Shown here one piece after another: positions 8,041 to 17,984 of a stretch of 64,000 nucleotides of DNA. This stretch comes from Paenibacillus sp. GP183 (GTDB lineage: Bacteria > Bacillota > Bacilli > Paenibacillales > NBRC-103111): positions 2,046,001 through 2,110,000 of the forward strand of contig NZ_FNSW01000001.1 of NCBI RefSeq assembly GCF_900104695.1. The letters run 5' to 3'. Position 1 is the first letter of the stretch. Every line of letters starts with the position of its first letter. The notes under the pieces are model-generated. The model did no database searches, was not told where the DNA came from, and worked only from the letters and a program-made list of their open reading frames with translations. A program made the position numbers and the translations under genes.

Positions 8041-9444
8041 TCATCCTTGTTTCAATCCCATAAATTTCAAATCCGGCCGTCTATTTAATCCTAATGCACG
8101 TTCAAATACATGGGCAATACCAAGCAGCCTGGCTTCACAGAAATGGCGGCCGACAAACTGAATACCGACAGGAAGCAATGAGGAGGTAAACCCGCCGTTG
8201 ACGGTAATGGCCGGATGACCCGATACATTGAAGGGGCCGCTGTATGTCATCTCGTCCACTTCATGGTCTCCAATCAACGGATCTTCTTTTGGAGCCGGAA
8301 ACGCAACGCTGGGGGTTATCAAAGCATCCATTACCTCAAGCGACCTCTGGAGCTCACGGCGAAACGATTCCTGCTCCCGCAGCGCTTCCAAATACCGGAC
8401 TGCGGTATGTCTGGTTCCTTCCTCAATCTGTCGGTAGGTATGCGGGGCATATTCGTCTCCCCGATCCATCCATTTGTGATGAATCACAGAAGCTTCCGGC
8501 AGCAAGACGTTCATCAGGATATCTTCAAACCGTTCATAGCCTGGAATCGTGACCTCCATCAGTTCCATGCCTAACTCCTGCAGCAGATGCAAAGCTTGTT
8601 GATAAATGTCAAGGACTTCTTTCTCCACGCCATGCAAAAGGCTGATCGGCAAATATCCGATCCGATTTCCTTTGCAATCTTCATTCAAATGGCTGCAAAA
8701 TGACCCGTGCGATCCGGCATCGGAGTGAGAATAACGGTCACGTGAATCGTATCCTGCGATCGCATCCAGCACGATGGCCGCATCTTCAACGGAACGCGTA
8801 ATCGGTCCTGCGTGATCAAGTGACCAGGAAAGTGGAAATACCCCGTATGTGCTGATAAGTCCATACGTTGGTTTCACGCCAACTGCGCCGCAGTACGATG
8901 CGGGGATTCGAATGGATCCGCCGGTATCGGTGCCAATGGAAGCAAAGCCCAATCCGGCAGCGACAGCAGCCGACGAACCGCTGCTTGAACCGCCAGCCGT
9001 GCGGCCCACATCCCACGGGTTGTTGCATTGGCCGTAATCGGGATGGACTACGCCATAGGCAAATTCCAGCAAATTGGTTTTACCGAACATAACGGCGCCA
9101 TTCTGCTCCAATTTTTCAACAATCGTTGCTGAATGATCCGGTACAAAATCATGTAAAATTCTCGAACCGCAGGTCGTTTTGATTCCTTTCGTATAGATCA
9201 AATCTTTGACGGAAATTGGAATCCCTGTCAGCAACGGGACCGTCTCTCCCCGCAAAAAAGAGTCTTCCGCCCGTTTTGCCGCTTGCGTCGCAGGTTCACG
9301 CAAAAAAGAGATAAAGGCATTCAAGTACGGCTCCAGCTCTTCCGCTGTTTGAAACAAGGTTTGCAGCAGTTCAACGGGGGATATTTGTTTTGCCCGGTAA
9401 AGTGACGCGACTTCAGAAATGGATGAAAATAAGATCTCTCTCAA
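8041..9444 (-). CDS. Amidase signature family hydrolase
   Basis: 467 residues from a TTG start with AAAGGAGG eight bases upstream. The Ser-cisSer-Lys triad of the family is visible: Lys80 (ISVKDLI), the GGSSSGSS loop at 151-158, and the nucleophile Ser177 in GTDTGGSIR. The family hydrolyses carboxamides; members include GatA, aryl-acylamidases and peptide amidases. There is no GatB/GatC nearby, so a tRNA-dependent role is unlikely. Its place between an SDR and an M20 peptidase suggests de-amidation or N-deacylation of an imported peptide-like compound. The substrate cannot be told. Confidence 0.9.
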   Translation of the reverse strand: MREILFSSISEVASLYRAKQISPVELLQTLFQTAEELEPYLNAFISFLREPATQAAKRAEDSFLRGETVPLLTGIPISVKDLIYTKGIKTTCGSRILHDFVPDHSATIVEKLEQNGAVMFGKTNLLEFAYGVVHPDYGQCNNPWDVGRTAGGSSSGSSAAVAAGLGFASIGTDTGGSIRIPASYCGAVGVKPTYGLISTYGVFPLSWSLDHAGPITRSVEDAAIVLDAIAGYDSRDRYSHSDAGSHGSFCSHLNEDCKGNRIGYLPISLLHGVEKEVLDIYQQALHLLQELGMELMEVTIPGYERFEDILMNVLLPEASVIHHKWMDRGDEYAPHTYRQIEEGTRHTAVRYLEALREQESFRRELQRSLEVMDALITPSVAFPAPKEDPLIGDHEVDEMTYSGPFNVSGHPAITVNGGFTSSLLPVGIQFVGRHFCEARLLGIAHVFERALGLNRRPDLKFMGLKQG

Positions 9445-9462
9445 CCATTTAACCTCCTTTAC

Positions 9463-10281
9463 TTAAAACATGTGATTCCCGCCATCGGCTGAAATGATTT
9501 GCCCGCTTATGTAGCTTGCATAGTCAGATGCGAAGAAAAGAACGGGATAAGCGATTTCTTCCGGTTCGCCCAAACGATGCAGCGAGATGGCATCCAGCAG
9601 CCGATTCTGCTTGTCTTCCTGCATCGTTTCCCACTGCTTCACAGTAGATGGATTCGACAGCACAAAACCGGGCGCCACGTTGTTCACCGTAATCCCATAT
9701 GCCCCAAGCTCTCGGGCCATCTGTCGGGTCAATCCGATTTGACCTGCCTTGCCGCTGGCATAAGCCTGGATGCCGGTTAAGCTGAAGCTTCGGCCGGCGC
9801 CGCTGGAAATATTGACAATGCGGCCGTACCTCTGATCCTTCATAATCGGAGCAACAGCACGAATCATATAGAATACCGCTTTTAAATTGATGTCCACTAC
9901 CCGATCCCACTGTTCATCCGTTACCTGTTCAACGGGTTGATGCGCTTGTCCGACAACGCCGCCCGCGTTGTTCACCAGAATATGCAGACCCTGAAATGTC
10001 TGTACCGTCTTGTCTACGAGCCGCTTTACTTCGTTCGAATCGGTCAAATCGCAAGCGCTCACCTCGATGTTCCCGCCTGTTCGATGCTCCTGGATGAGCT
10101 CTTCGATGTCCCTTTTCGTCTGGGTCAATTCTTCTTCACTCAGATCGGTTCCGAATACGGAAGCACCATTTCTCGCAAATTCCTTGCAGATCGCTTTGCC
10201 AAAGCCATGGCCAGCCCCGGTTACAATGACGACCTTGTCCTTAAAGCCTATCCATGGTCTTCCATTAGCACTCTCGAACAT
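9463..10281 (-). CDS. SDR-family NAD(P)-dependent oxidoreductase
   Basis: 272 residues from ATG with GGGAGG upstream. It has a canonical SDR set: TGAGHGFG at 21-28, NNAG at 104-107, Ser159/160, Tyr174 and Lys178 (YASGK), and a closing 'SADGGNH'. It probably oxidises or reduces a secondary alcohol/ketone in the cytoplasm. It sits between threonine aldolase (63 bases upstream) and the amidase (18 bases downstream), so it may handle a beta-hydroxy acid or the aldehyde from the aldolase. It keeps the full catalytic tetrad, unlike the SDR at 5895. Confidence 0.9.
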   Translation of the reverse strand: MFESANGRPWIGFKDKVVIVTGAGHGFGKAICKEFARNGASVFGTDLSEEELTQTKRDIEELIQEHRTGGNIEVSACDLTDSNEVKRLVDKTVQTFQGLHILVNNAGGVVGQAHQPVEQVTDEQWDRVVDINLKAVFYMIRAVAPIMKDQRYGRIVNISSGAGRSFSLTGIQAYASGKAGQIGLTRQMARELGAYGITVNNVAPGFVLSNPSTVKQWETMQEDKQNRLLDAISLHRLGEPEEIAYPVLFFASDYASYISGQIISADGGNHMF

Positions 10282-10344
10282 AGCAAACCTCCCAAACTTG
10301 ATAAAAGGCCGTTGTCTCCGTTAGAAAACCCACAATCTATCAAA

Positions 10345-11394
10345 TTACGATGTTGCCGAAATTCTGGCAAAAAACTGCTGCATGCAGTCGACCACGATGG
10401 GGATATCATTCGAATCAATATCTTTATGGGTTACAAGCCGGAATGTTTTGGAGTCGATGACATGGATGCGAATATACTGTTTTTCGAGTGAATCGGCTAA
10501 CTGCCTTGCAGTCAGATCAGGCTCGACGATGACCCCGTACACCATATTTGTCTGAACGGAATCCATATCGATAAATAAGCCCGGCAGCTTTGATAACCCT
10601 AGAGCCAAGCTGCGTGCATTCGTATGGTCATCTTGAAGCCGATCCGCCATCTTGGTCAACGCGACGATTCCGGCCGCCGCAATGACGCCGGCTTGTCTCA
10701 TACCTCCGCCTAACATTTTTCTGTATTTTCTCGCGGATTTGATAAATCGTTGATTCCCGGCCAGGATCGAGCCTACAGGCGCCGAAAGTCCCTTGCTCAA
10801 GCAAATTTGAACCGAATCAAACGGTGAAGCGAGTTCGGATACGGGAATTCCCAGAGCGACGCTTGCATTAAAGAGCCGAGCTCCATCCAAATGGGTCTTG
10901 ATTTCGTGAGCTTTCGCGAGTTCGCAAACCTTCTTTGTGTAGTCTAAAGAAATGACGGTCCCTCCACCGCGATTATGCGTATTTTCCAAACATATCAAGC
11001 CGGTTCGCGGATAATGAATATTTTCCACCCGGATTGTCTTTTCGATCTCATCGATGTCCATCATTCCTTTGATCCCGGCAATGGGAGCCGGTTGAACCCC
11101 GGATAAAGCGGACATACCCCCTACCTCAAAGTAGTATATATGGGAGGAGCGTTCAACGATGACCTCATCCCCCCGCTGGGTATGGCTTAAAACCGCTAGT
11201 TGATTGCCCTGTGTACCGGAAGTGACAAATAGAGCACTTTCTTTTCCCAACATCCGGGCCGCCAAGGTCTCAAGTTGATTAACGGTCGGATCTTCACCGT
11301 AAACATCGTCCCCTACCTCCGCGTGGATCATTTCTTCCAGCATCTCTTGGGTAGGCTTTGTAACCGTATCGCTTCGCAAATCAATTATTTTCAT
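10345..11394 (-). CDS. ltaE: Low-specificity L-threonine aldolase
   Basis: 349 residues, typical of PLP fold-type I threonine aldolases. It begins with the family's 'DLRSDTVTKPT', has the ring-stacking His85 (SSHIYYFE), HLDGARL at 168-174, and Schiff-base Lys201 (CLSKGLSAPVGS). It cleaves L-threonine, allo-threonine or related beta-hydroxy amino acids to glycine and an aldehyde. Its GGAGG site remains intact, but an insertion sequence ends only 29 bases upstream of the start codon. Transcription from the peptide operon may be blocked or replaced by a promoter in the element. The nearby SDR could process the aldehyde. Confidence 0.9.
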   Translation of the reverse strand: MKIIDLRSDTVTKPTQEMLEEMIHAEVGDDVYGEDPTVNQLETLAARMLGKESALFVTSGTQGNQLAVLSHTQRGDEVIVERSSHIYYFEVGGMSALSGVQPAPIAGIKGMMDIDEIEKTIRVENIHYPRTGLICLENTHNRGGGTVISLDYTKKVCELAKAHEIKTHLDGARLFNASVALGIPVSELASPFDSVQICLSKGLSAPVGSILAGNQRFIKSARKYRKMLGGGMRQAGVIAAAGIVALTKMADRLQDDHTNARSLALGLSKLPGLFIDMDSVQTNMVYGVIVEPDLTARQLADSLEKQYIRIHVIDSKTFRLVTHKDIDSNDIPIVVDCMQQFFARISATS

Positions 11395-11423
11395 GACTGA
11401 ATTCCTCCGATATCTTCTTATTT

Positions 11424-12888
11424 ACTTGAGTGTTGCGAAAATATTGCCGTCGATGACCGCAGATTTAGGGTAGAAATTTAGAAGCTTCGTCGAATCCATA
11501 AACAGAAGAAGGACATCGCCTTTGGATAGAGAAATTGTCGTTTACCACAACTACAATTTCCAAGAAAAGGAGATGTCCCAATCTCATGGTATCCCTCTAC
11601 TTGCCTATCGTCAAGTTCATTTTAGCCTTGAAGCTGGAATTTTCTAAACCACAGCTTGGTCATCTGTTTACCCTCATTCACGGCATCATTCTTTGTGCCG
11701 GCCGTAAAAATATGACACAAATTCAGCAAGCTGCCCGAGGAGATCGTCACCTCAGTAATGTCACGAATTTTTTGAATCATTCGCCATGGTGCGTTAATCG
11801 CATGCAGCGCCGACGCATGCAATTCATAATGGATAAGATTCGCGATAAACGAGCAAAGAGCGGTGACACTCGACAACTTGTATTCTTCATCGTGGATGAT
11901 ACTTGCTGTAAGAAGGAAACCTCGACGAAGAAAATGGAAGCCCTCAGCTTTCAATACTCACACGAAGCCGGAAAATCAGTCTGGTGCCACTGCGTTGTCA
12001 CTGCTCACATTGTAAGCGAAGGCAGTTCCTATGCTTGGGATTTTCGTCCCTATTACCGTGAAGAATATTGCGAGGAGCACCGCTTATCATTCAAAAGCAA
12101 GAACGATCTCGCTCTTGAAATGATTGAAGCATTCCCGGCTTCGAAAGACGAACAAGTTTACGTTCTGATGGATAGCTGGTACACCAGTGAGAAGGTCATT
12201 AATGCCTGTAACCTCAAGGGTTTTCATGTCATCGCCGCTGTAAAGACGAATCGACTGATCTGCGTCAGCGGTATAACGATCTCCATGGTTGATTTCGCTG
12301 TCCAGTATCTTCGCAAGTCTGACCTCCGCTCCGTTACGGTGGAAAGTCAGGGAACGTACTGGGTTTATGAATATGAAGGACCATTAAGCGAAATGGAAAA
12401 CGTCAAAGCTCTGCTGTCTTGGAAAGATGAATATGCCGATTCGAGCAAACCTCAGGTTTGTCTCCTGTGTACGGATTTAAGCTTGGATCTCGTCACGATC
12501 CAACGCTATTATCACGTACGATGGAACATCGAAACCGGCTATCGCTATTTCAAAGAACTGCTGGGCTTTGACCACTATCAGTTGCTCTCATTTGCAGGCA
12601 TTCAACGGTTTTGGACCATTCAGTATCTGACGCAGAACTTTCTGGAATCTCAGCGTCAGGACTGGATGAAGAGCGACAAGCATCTTACGCTTGGAGATGT
12701 GGTGTACAGAATCCGGCAAGAGTATTTCGGGCAGATCATCGTATACGTGTATCAACAAGCCCTAGAGAAAAAGCCCCTATTCGACATCCTTAAGCATCTC
12801 AAGATACCTGCCTGAGCAAGCGAGTTTCCCGTCATGCTACAAGTCTGCCCATTTTCGAAAGTTTCGTTGGAAATCGCAAGACTCAAGT
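11424..12888. mobile_element. IS4-superfamily insertion sequence, complete, with 5-bp target duplication
   Basis: A 1465-bp element with imperfect terminal inverted repeats: ACTTGAGTGTTGCGA at 11424-11438 and its partner at 12874-12888 (14 of 15 match). The target duplication TATTT flanks both ends (11419-11423 and 12889-12893). It encodes one intact transposase. It is inserted in the short gap between the threonine aldolase gene and the PepT-like peptidase gene; without it the gap would be about 100 bp. Perfect flanks and an intact reading frame point to recent insertion. Confidence 0.85.
11586..12815 (+). CDS. IS4/IS701-like DDE transposase
   Basis: The frame opens at 11535. The ATG at 11586, behind AGGAG, gives 409 residues and a family-like N-terminus (MVSLYLPIVKFI). 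The DDE catalytic set is visible: the first Asp in FIVDDTCCKKE, the second in LMDSWYTS, and the Glu within the Y-x2-R-x3-E-x6-K signature of IS4-type transposases (YHVRWNIETGYRYFK). No frameshift or stop is present, so the enzyme is probably active. IS4 and IS701 families are closely related; the 5-bp duplication does not fit the usual 4-bp pattern of IS701, so I leave the exact family open. Confidence 0.88.
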   Translation: MVSLYLPIVKFILALKLEFSKPQLGHLFTLIHGIILCAGRKNMTQIQQAARGDRHLSNVTNFLNHSPWCVNRMQRRRMQFIMDKIRDKRAKSGDTRQLVFFIVDDTCCKKETSTKKMEALSFQYSHEAGKSVWCHCVVTAHIVSEGSSYAWDFRPYYREEYCEEHRLSFKSKNDLALEMIEAFPASKDEQVYVLMDSWYTSEKVINACNLKGFHVIAAVKTNRLICVSGITISMVDFAVQYLRKSDLRSVTVESQGTYWVYEYEGPLSEMENVKALLSWKDEYADSSKPQVCLLCTDLSLDLVTIQRYYHVRWNIETGYRYFKELLGFDHYQLLSFAGIQRFWTIQYLTQNFLESQRQDWMKSDKHLTLGDVVYRIRQEYFGQIIVYVYQQALEKKPLFDILKHLKIPA

Positions 12889-12961
12889 TATTTAATTAAA
12901 GCAAATCAAGTTCATCTCGATAATTATTGTAACATACGGACGAACTTCATCCCTTTTTTCG

Positions 12962-14236
12962 TCACTTCTTTTGCAATAGAGGCTCCATCATGTTTTCTAC
13001 CCCTACGAGCCCAATCATGGTCAGAAATATTTTTTGCACTCCGTAATATGCATCTGTCGGATCAAACCATTCATCTATCGTATGACTTCCTCCGTTTGAG
13101 CCGCCTCCACCCAAGGTGACCGCTGGAACTCCTAAACTAATGGGCACATTGGAATCCGTACTGCTTGGTTCGCCGAGCAGCGGTTTAAAACCAAGGGCTT
13201 CAGTTGATGCCAAAGCAGCTTGAACAATAATAGCTTCTGCCGATTGGAACCCTGCAGGGCGATCTCCTACGAGTTTAATATCCACTTGAATCGCATCGTT
13301 TTTCCAATGCTCATTCTCTTCTTTTGCTGCTTCTTTTAAAAAGGTTATTACTTTCTCCTCCAGCTTCAGTAATTCTTCCGGCGAAGTAGAACGCATATCG
13401 AGCAGCATTGCAGCCTCGGCGGCAATGGTATTAACGGAAGTGCCGCCGCTTATCGTTCCAACGGTAAACGTTATTTTTGGCTCCTCTGGCACGTTCAGTT
13501 CAGATATTTTAGCAATCGCCCTTCCCAGAGCATGAATCGCGCTTGGAAGTCCGAAGGCTCCGTAGCTGTGGCCCCCTGGCCCCTTATAAGTAATACTGTA
13601 CCTGCGGGAACCTGTTCCCAAATAAGTCGTGCGGGAAGGGTTCCCTGGCTCAACGGATATAAATCCATCTAAGTCGAGCTGCTCTCTGAAAATCGCCTTT
13701 GTTCCCCGTAAATCTCCCAATCCTTCCTCTCCTACAACACCGCCGAATACAATGTCGCCCTTGGTTTGAATATTGGCTTTATTTAATGCTCTGGCAAGCG
13801 CAAGAACAGTCGTCAGGCCTCTGCAGTCATCAGCGATCCCCGGTCCAATGTACTTCCCGTCTTCCTTTCTAACCGTCGTATCCGTACCTTCAGGAAAGAC
13901 AGTATCCAGATGGGCGCAAACAAATAGTTTAGGTCCGTTCCCTGTCCCCGGACGGACTCCGAAAACATTCCCTTCCTGATCTGTCCGGATATCCTTTAAG
14001 CCTAAATCTTCCAAACGTTTTTTGTAATATTGCGCACGAACGTGTTCTTTAAAAGGAGGAGCCGGAATTTCTGTAATGGCAATCTGATCTGCCATTGTAG
14101 CATCGTTGTCCGATTTTATAAATTCCAATCCTGCTATTACATGTGTATCGGTTAGGAGATTCTCATATACTTTCTTCACATCGTTGGAGATGAAATAAGC
14201 TGTTTCATTCTTCACACGCTCATTGTCGATACTCAT
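12962..14236 (-). CDS. M20 family metallopeptidase, PepT-like (tripeptide aminopeptidase type)
   Basis: The frame opens at 14275. The ATG at 14236 with AAGGAGG nine bases upstream is the better start (424 residues). M20 zinc motifs are present: AHLDTVFP, GPGIADDCRG, GEEGLGD and a late GGSNGGSHT. The pattern matches PepT and related aminopeptidases, which remove N-terminal residues from short peptides. It lies 44 bases after PepF, so it is probably co-transcribed with the oligopeptide transporter. The IS element begins about 70 bases past its stop codon. Confidence 0.88.
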   Translation of the reverse strand: MSIDNERVKNETAYFISNDVKKVYENLLTDTHVIAGLEFIKSDNDATMADQIAITEIPAPPFKEHVRAQYYKKRLEDLGLKDIRTDQEGNVFGVRPGTGNGPKLFVCAHLDTVFPEGTDTTVRKEDGKYIGPGIADDCRGLTTVLALARALNKANIQTKGDIVFGGVVGEEGLGDLRGTKAIFREQLDLDGFISVEPGNPSRTTYLGTGSRRYSITYKGPGGHSYGAFGLPSAIHALGRAIAKISELNVPEEPKITFTVGTISGGTSVNTIAAEAAMLLDMRSTSPEELLKLEEKVITFLKEAAKEENEHWKNDAIQVDIKLVGDRPAGFQSAEAIIVQAALASTEALGFKPLLGEPSSTDSNVPISLGVPAVTLGGGGSNGGSHTIDEWFDPTDAYYGVQKIFLTMIGLVGVENMMEPLLQKK

Positions 14237-14280
14237 TCTTAATGCCTCCTTAAAATGATGTTTCACCTCAACCAATAGCC

Positions 14281-16086
14281 TTATCCAGCGAAAAGCTTTT
14301 CCAATTCGTCAACCAAGGAACCGACATAAGCGACAGCGCTCCGAATTGGCTGCTGCTGCGACATATCGACACCAACTAACTTCATAAGATCAAGCGGCCG
14401 CATACTGCCTCCTGCCTTAAGCGCTTCAAGCCAACGATCGACCGCCGGCTGCCCTTCCTTGCGGATGATAGATGCTGCTGCTGTAGAGGCTGTTAAACCA
14501 GCAGCGTATGTGTACGGATAAAGTCCTTTATAATAGTGCGGCTGACGCATCCACGTCAAGCTGGCCCCCGGATCTAATTCCACGGCATCTCCCCAAAACT
14601 CCGAAAGCACTTGACCTTTCAACAAGGAAAGCTTTTGGGCGGTAAGCGGTTCATCCGCCTCAGCTGCCGCATATACCCTGCTCTGCATATCTCCTTCGAG
14701 CAAATGGGTTACGAAGTTGTGATAATAAGTATTCATGAGTTGAAGGATGACCCAACGCTTCAGACGAAGATCGTCGGATTGTTCCGTCAGATATTGTGCC
14801 AGAAGGAGCTCGTTCATGGTCGAAGGCGCTTCGATGAAAAACATGGTAGGTCTAAAATTCGTATACCGCTGATTACGCGAGGCAAGCATAAGATGTCCGG
14901 CGTGTCCTACCTCATGCGCCAATGTAAATGCACTGCGCATATTGCCCGACCAGGTGATCAGAATGTAAGAGTGTGATCCATACGGAGTGGCACAAAACGC
15001 ACCTGTTGATTTCCCGATGTTGTCCGCATAGTCAACCCATCTTTCTGCCAGTGCTTGTTCCACGATTGCCGAATACTCCGGACCCAGCACCTTCAAGGCG
15101 TCCATAATGATGCTACCCGCCTTCTCAAAGGAAATCGGCGGGCTGAACTCGGGATCAAGAGGAGTGTGCAAATCGCAAAACAGCATTTGCTTAAGGCCTA
15201 GCTCCCGCTGCTTGAGCTTCGCAAACCGGCGCATATGAGGGGCCAGCTCCGTACGTATAATATCCAGAACATTGCGATGCATCTCTATGGTAACCTGTTG
15301 AGGCTGAAGCAGCATATGGGTAACCGATTCATAACCCCGCAGTCGCGACATCACAATTTGCTTCTTCACTTCTGTAGCATAAACAGCTGCAAATGTATTC
15401 TTGTACGCCTCTAACGTCCGTGCAAACGATTGATAGGCGGCACGACGAAGGATTGTGTCCGATGACAGCGCATAGTCCGCTTCGTATAATGCGAACGAAA
15501 CAGGCCATTTCGTGCCTTTTCCATCCTCCGCAGGAGAAAAAGACATGTCCGCCAGCTTGCTTCGCAGGTAAATCGTTTGCGGCGCTTCCAACACTTCACC
15601 GAGTGATGCCAGGACAGCTTCCGTGTCCGGATTCAGCCGGTGCGGTTTTGTTTCAAGCAAATCCGTTAAACTCTTCCGAAATGCCGCCAAGCCAGGCTTT
15701 TCCACCAAATAGCTTTCAATCGTTCCGTCCGGTAAAGCCAGCAGCTCCGATCGAATAAACGAAAGCGCCGCACTTACTTCCGAGACGACATCACCCACTC
15801 GCGCCGAATTGGCTTGGTGAATCGGATTCGTTCCATCTTCGGAAAGCCGTAAGCGCGCATAAGTCGCTGTCTGCTGGATACGAATGTGAATGGCTTCTTC
15901 CGCTTCCAAACAGGCAAGCACTTTGTCCGCTCCTTCATGTAGTTTATCCTTATAGTTTAGCACGGAAGGAACCAGCTCTTGAATACTCTGCAATTCCGCT
16001 TCCCATGCCTCGATATTCGGAAACAAATCATCAAGGTTCCATTGTTGCTCCGTCATGACCTGGTCTCGCGAACTTCTCTCTCTCAT
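14281..16086 (-). CDS. pepF: M3 family oligoendopeptidase F
   Basis: The frame opens at 16116. GGAGGTAA directly upstream of the ATG at 16086 makes that the likely start (601 residues, the usual PepF length). The zinc site HEVGH is at 391-395, with the downstream glutamate in 'FFIEAPSTMNELL'. PepF-type enzymes cut medium-length peptides inside the cell. It follows the DppC-type permease by 30 bases and precedes the PepT-like peptidase. Import and intracellular hydrolysis are thus encoded in one transcript. Confidence 0.92.
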   Translation of the reverse strand: MRERSSRDQVMTEQQWNLDDLFPNIEAWEAELQSIQELVPSVLNYKDKLHEGADKVLACLEAEEAIHIRIQQTATYARLRLSEDGTNPIHQANSARVGDVVSEVSAALSFIRSELLALPDGTIESYLVEKPGLAAFRKSLTDLLETKPHRLNPDTEAVLASLGEVLEAPQTIYLRSKLADMSFSPAEDGKGTKWPVSFALYEADYALSSDTILRRAAYQSFARTLEAYKNTFAAVYATEVKKQIVMSRLRGYESVTHMLLQPQQVTIEMHRNVLDIIRTELAPHMRRFAKLKQRELGLKQMLFCDLHTPLDPEFSPPISFEKAGSIIMDALKVLGPEYSAIVEQALAERWVDYADNIGKSTGAFCATPYGSHSYILITWSGNMRSAFTLAHEVGHAGHLMLASRNQRYTNFRPTMFFIEAPSTMNELLLAQYLTEQSDDLRLKRWVILQLMNTYYHNFVTHLLEGDMQSRVYAAAEADEPLTAQKLSLLKGQVLSEFWGDAVELDPGASLTWMRQPHYYKGLYPYTYAAGLTASTAAASIIRKEGQPAVDRWLEALKAGGSMRPLDLMKLVGVDMSQQQPIRSAVAYVGSLVDELEKLFAG

Positions 16087-16116
16087 CGTTTCTTTACCTC
16101 CAATAGGTTTACGCAA

Positions 16117-16989
16117 TTAACGTGAATCGAAAGCGCTTCGCAGCCCGTCGCCGATAAAGTTGAAGCACATGATCGTCAAGAAAATCATGAAGCCCGGAAT
16201 GAATGGACACCAAGGCGCTTTGGTCATGATCGTCAAGCTCTGCGCGGATTGGAGCAGATTTCCCCAGCTCGCCGTAGGGGGTTGAATCCCGAGTCCAAGA
16301 AAGCTTAAAGTCGATTCCGTCAATATCAAGCCGCCCATCTGCAGGGTGGCTGAGACGATGACCGGAGCCAAAGCGTTCGGCAGTATATGCCGAAAAATAA
16401 TTCGAAAATCGGACATCCCGATAGTTCGAGCCGCATCCACGTACTCACGGTTTTTCACGGTAAGGATTTGGCCTCGCAATAGCCTCGCTTTGGCCATCCA
16501 CCCGAAGACGATTAACACCATGATAATATTGAAGAGACTTGGCTTTAATATGGTGACAACGGCGATCAGGACAAATTGCTGCGGAAATGACAGCATAACG
16601 TCCGTAAACCGCATCAATAATCCGTCAATTTTACCGCCATAAAAGCCGGCTATAGAACCAACCGTTATCCCGATTATAACATTGAACAGAACAGCGAAGA
16701 TCCCGACGGACAAGGATATCCGTGCGCCATATAGAACACGGCTGAGTAAATCCCGCCCCAAATCGTCGGTTCCGAACCAATGCCCCTTACTCGGCGGCTT
16801 CAGCTTATTTAGCAGATTCTGCTCCGTCGGATCGAATGGAGCGATCCAGGGCGCTAGCAGTGCAAGCACGATAAGCCCCACTATGATGAACAAGCTGATC
16901 AGCGCCGTCTTGTTCTGCTTGAACCGTTCCCACGCCCGGTTTTTGGGCAAGGCCGTCTGCAGCACTTTGTTGGAAACAACTACATCCAT
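16117..16989 (-). CDS. Peptide ABC transporter permease, DppC/OppC type
   Basis: A GTG at 16998 opens the frame, but it is too close to the AAAGG site; the ATG at 16989 gives 290 residues. It has the N-terminal segment of OppC/DppC (ALIAPFDPTEQNLLNKL...HWFGTDDLGRD), about six membrane segments and the cytoplasmic EAA-type loop 'DAARTIGMSDFRIIFRHILPN'-like region around residues 195-215. It forms the membrane channel with the DppB-type partner, whose stop codon lies only 5 bases upstream. Confidence 0.92.
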   Translation of the reverse strand: MDVVVSNKVLQTALPKNRAWERFKQNKTALISLFIIVGLIVLALLAPWIAPFDPTEQNLLNKLKPPSKGHWFGTDDLGRDLLSRVLYGARISLSVGIFAVLFNVIIGITVGSIAGFYGGKIDGLLMRFTDVMLSFPQQFVLIAVVTILKPSLFNIIMVLIVFGWMAKARLLRGQILTVKNREYVDAARTIGMSDFRIIFRHILPNALAPVIVSATLQMGGLILTESTLSFLGLGIQPPTASWGNLLQSAQSLTIMTKAPWCPFIPGFMIFLTIMCFNFIGDGLRSAFDSR

Positions 16990-16994
16990 CGCCC

Positions 16995-17966
16995 TCACAC
17001 CTTTACTTCCTTTTTATTAAAGCTAACTCGAGGATCCAGAACGGCGTACAACAAGTCAGCTAATAGATTGCCGAACACATGCAAGAAGGCACCGATCGTC
17101 GTGATTCCGAAAATAACCGGATAATCCCGTTGGAATGCCGCCTCGATAAACAGCCGACCCATCCCGGGAATACTGAAAATCGATTCCGTGATCAAGGCTC
17201 CTGCGAAAAACGTCGGCAGAGACAGACCTAACAAGGTGGCCAGCGGGATCAAGGCATTTCTCAAGCCATGCAGCATAAGCACCCTTCCATTCATTAATCC
17301 TTTTGCCTTCGCCGTCCGCACGTAATCCTGGTTGATGACCTCCAGCATGCTGGAGCGGACATATCTCAGCCAAAACGCGACTTCGTGCGACGCCATCACG
17401 CACACCGGCATAATGAGATGAATGATTCGATCCGGCAAGCTGAACGGAGCGTTAATCGTCAACAATCCTCCGGACGGCAGCCACCCAAATTTTACGGAGA
17501 AGAGCAAAATGAGCAGCAAGCCAAGCCAAAAGGCGGGTGTGGAAATCCCTACAAACGTGATGGCCGATACGATCTGATCCAATCGGGAGTTGACTTTCAC
17601 CGCGCAAAGTACTCCGAGTGGAACCGCAATGATTATAGCTGAAAGGAAAGCAGACACCGTGAGGAGCAGCGTAAACGGAAGCCGGTTCACAATCATTTGG
17701 TTAACCGGTTCATGCTTGATAAATGAAGTTCCGAAATCCCCTCGCACCATGCCGCTGACCCAATTCCAGTACTGAATAAGGAGCGGTTGATCCAACCCGT
17801 AGGCTTTCATCATATTTTCCTTGTCGGCGGCCGTGATGGTCGGATCATCCAGAAGATGGGAGAGCGGGCTTCCCGGAGCCAAGTGGATAATGAAAAACGA
17901 GATGATCGTGATGCCAAACAAAATCGGGATGGCGTTCAGAAAACGCCGCAGCGCGTAGTTAGCCAT
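16995..17966 (-). CDS. Peptide ABC transporter permease, DppB/OppB type
   Basis: 323 residues with the family N-terminus (LRRFLNAIPILFGITI), 'FFIIHLAPGSP' and the EAA-loop 'RTAKAKGLMNGRVLMLHGLRN' around residues 215-235. Six membrane segments are apparent. It pairs with the DppC-type permease directly downstream. Its start lies 18 bases after the binding-protein stop, consistent with an Opp/Dpp operon. Confidence 0.92.
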   Translation of the reverse strand: MANYALRRFLNAIPILFGITIISFFIIHLAPGSPLSHLLDDPTITAADKENMMKAYGLDQPLLIQYWNWVSGMVRGDFGTSFIKHEPVNQMIVNRLPFTLLLTVSAFLSAIIIAVPLGVLCAVKVNSRLDQIVSAITFVGISTPAFWLGLLLILLFSVKFGWLPSGGLLTINAPFSLPDRIIHLIMPVCVMASHEVAFWLRYVRSSMLEVINQDYVRTAKAKGLMNGRVLMLHGLRNALIPLATLLGLSLPTFFAGALITESIFSIPGMGRLFIEAAFQRDYPVIFGITTIGAFLHVFGNLLADLLYAVLDPRVSFNKKEVKV

Positions 17967-17984
17967 CGTTGGTCACAACCTTCA

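Noticed and set aside
8041-9444. GatA subunit of the Glu-tRNA(Gln) amidotransferase
   Set aside because: No GatB or GatC neighbour, and the gene is embedded in a peptide catabolic run; general amidase is the safer call.
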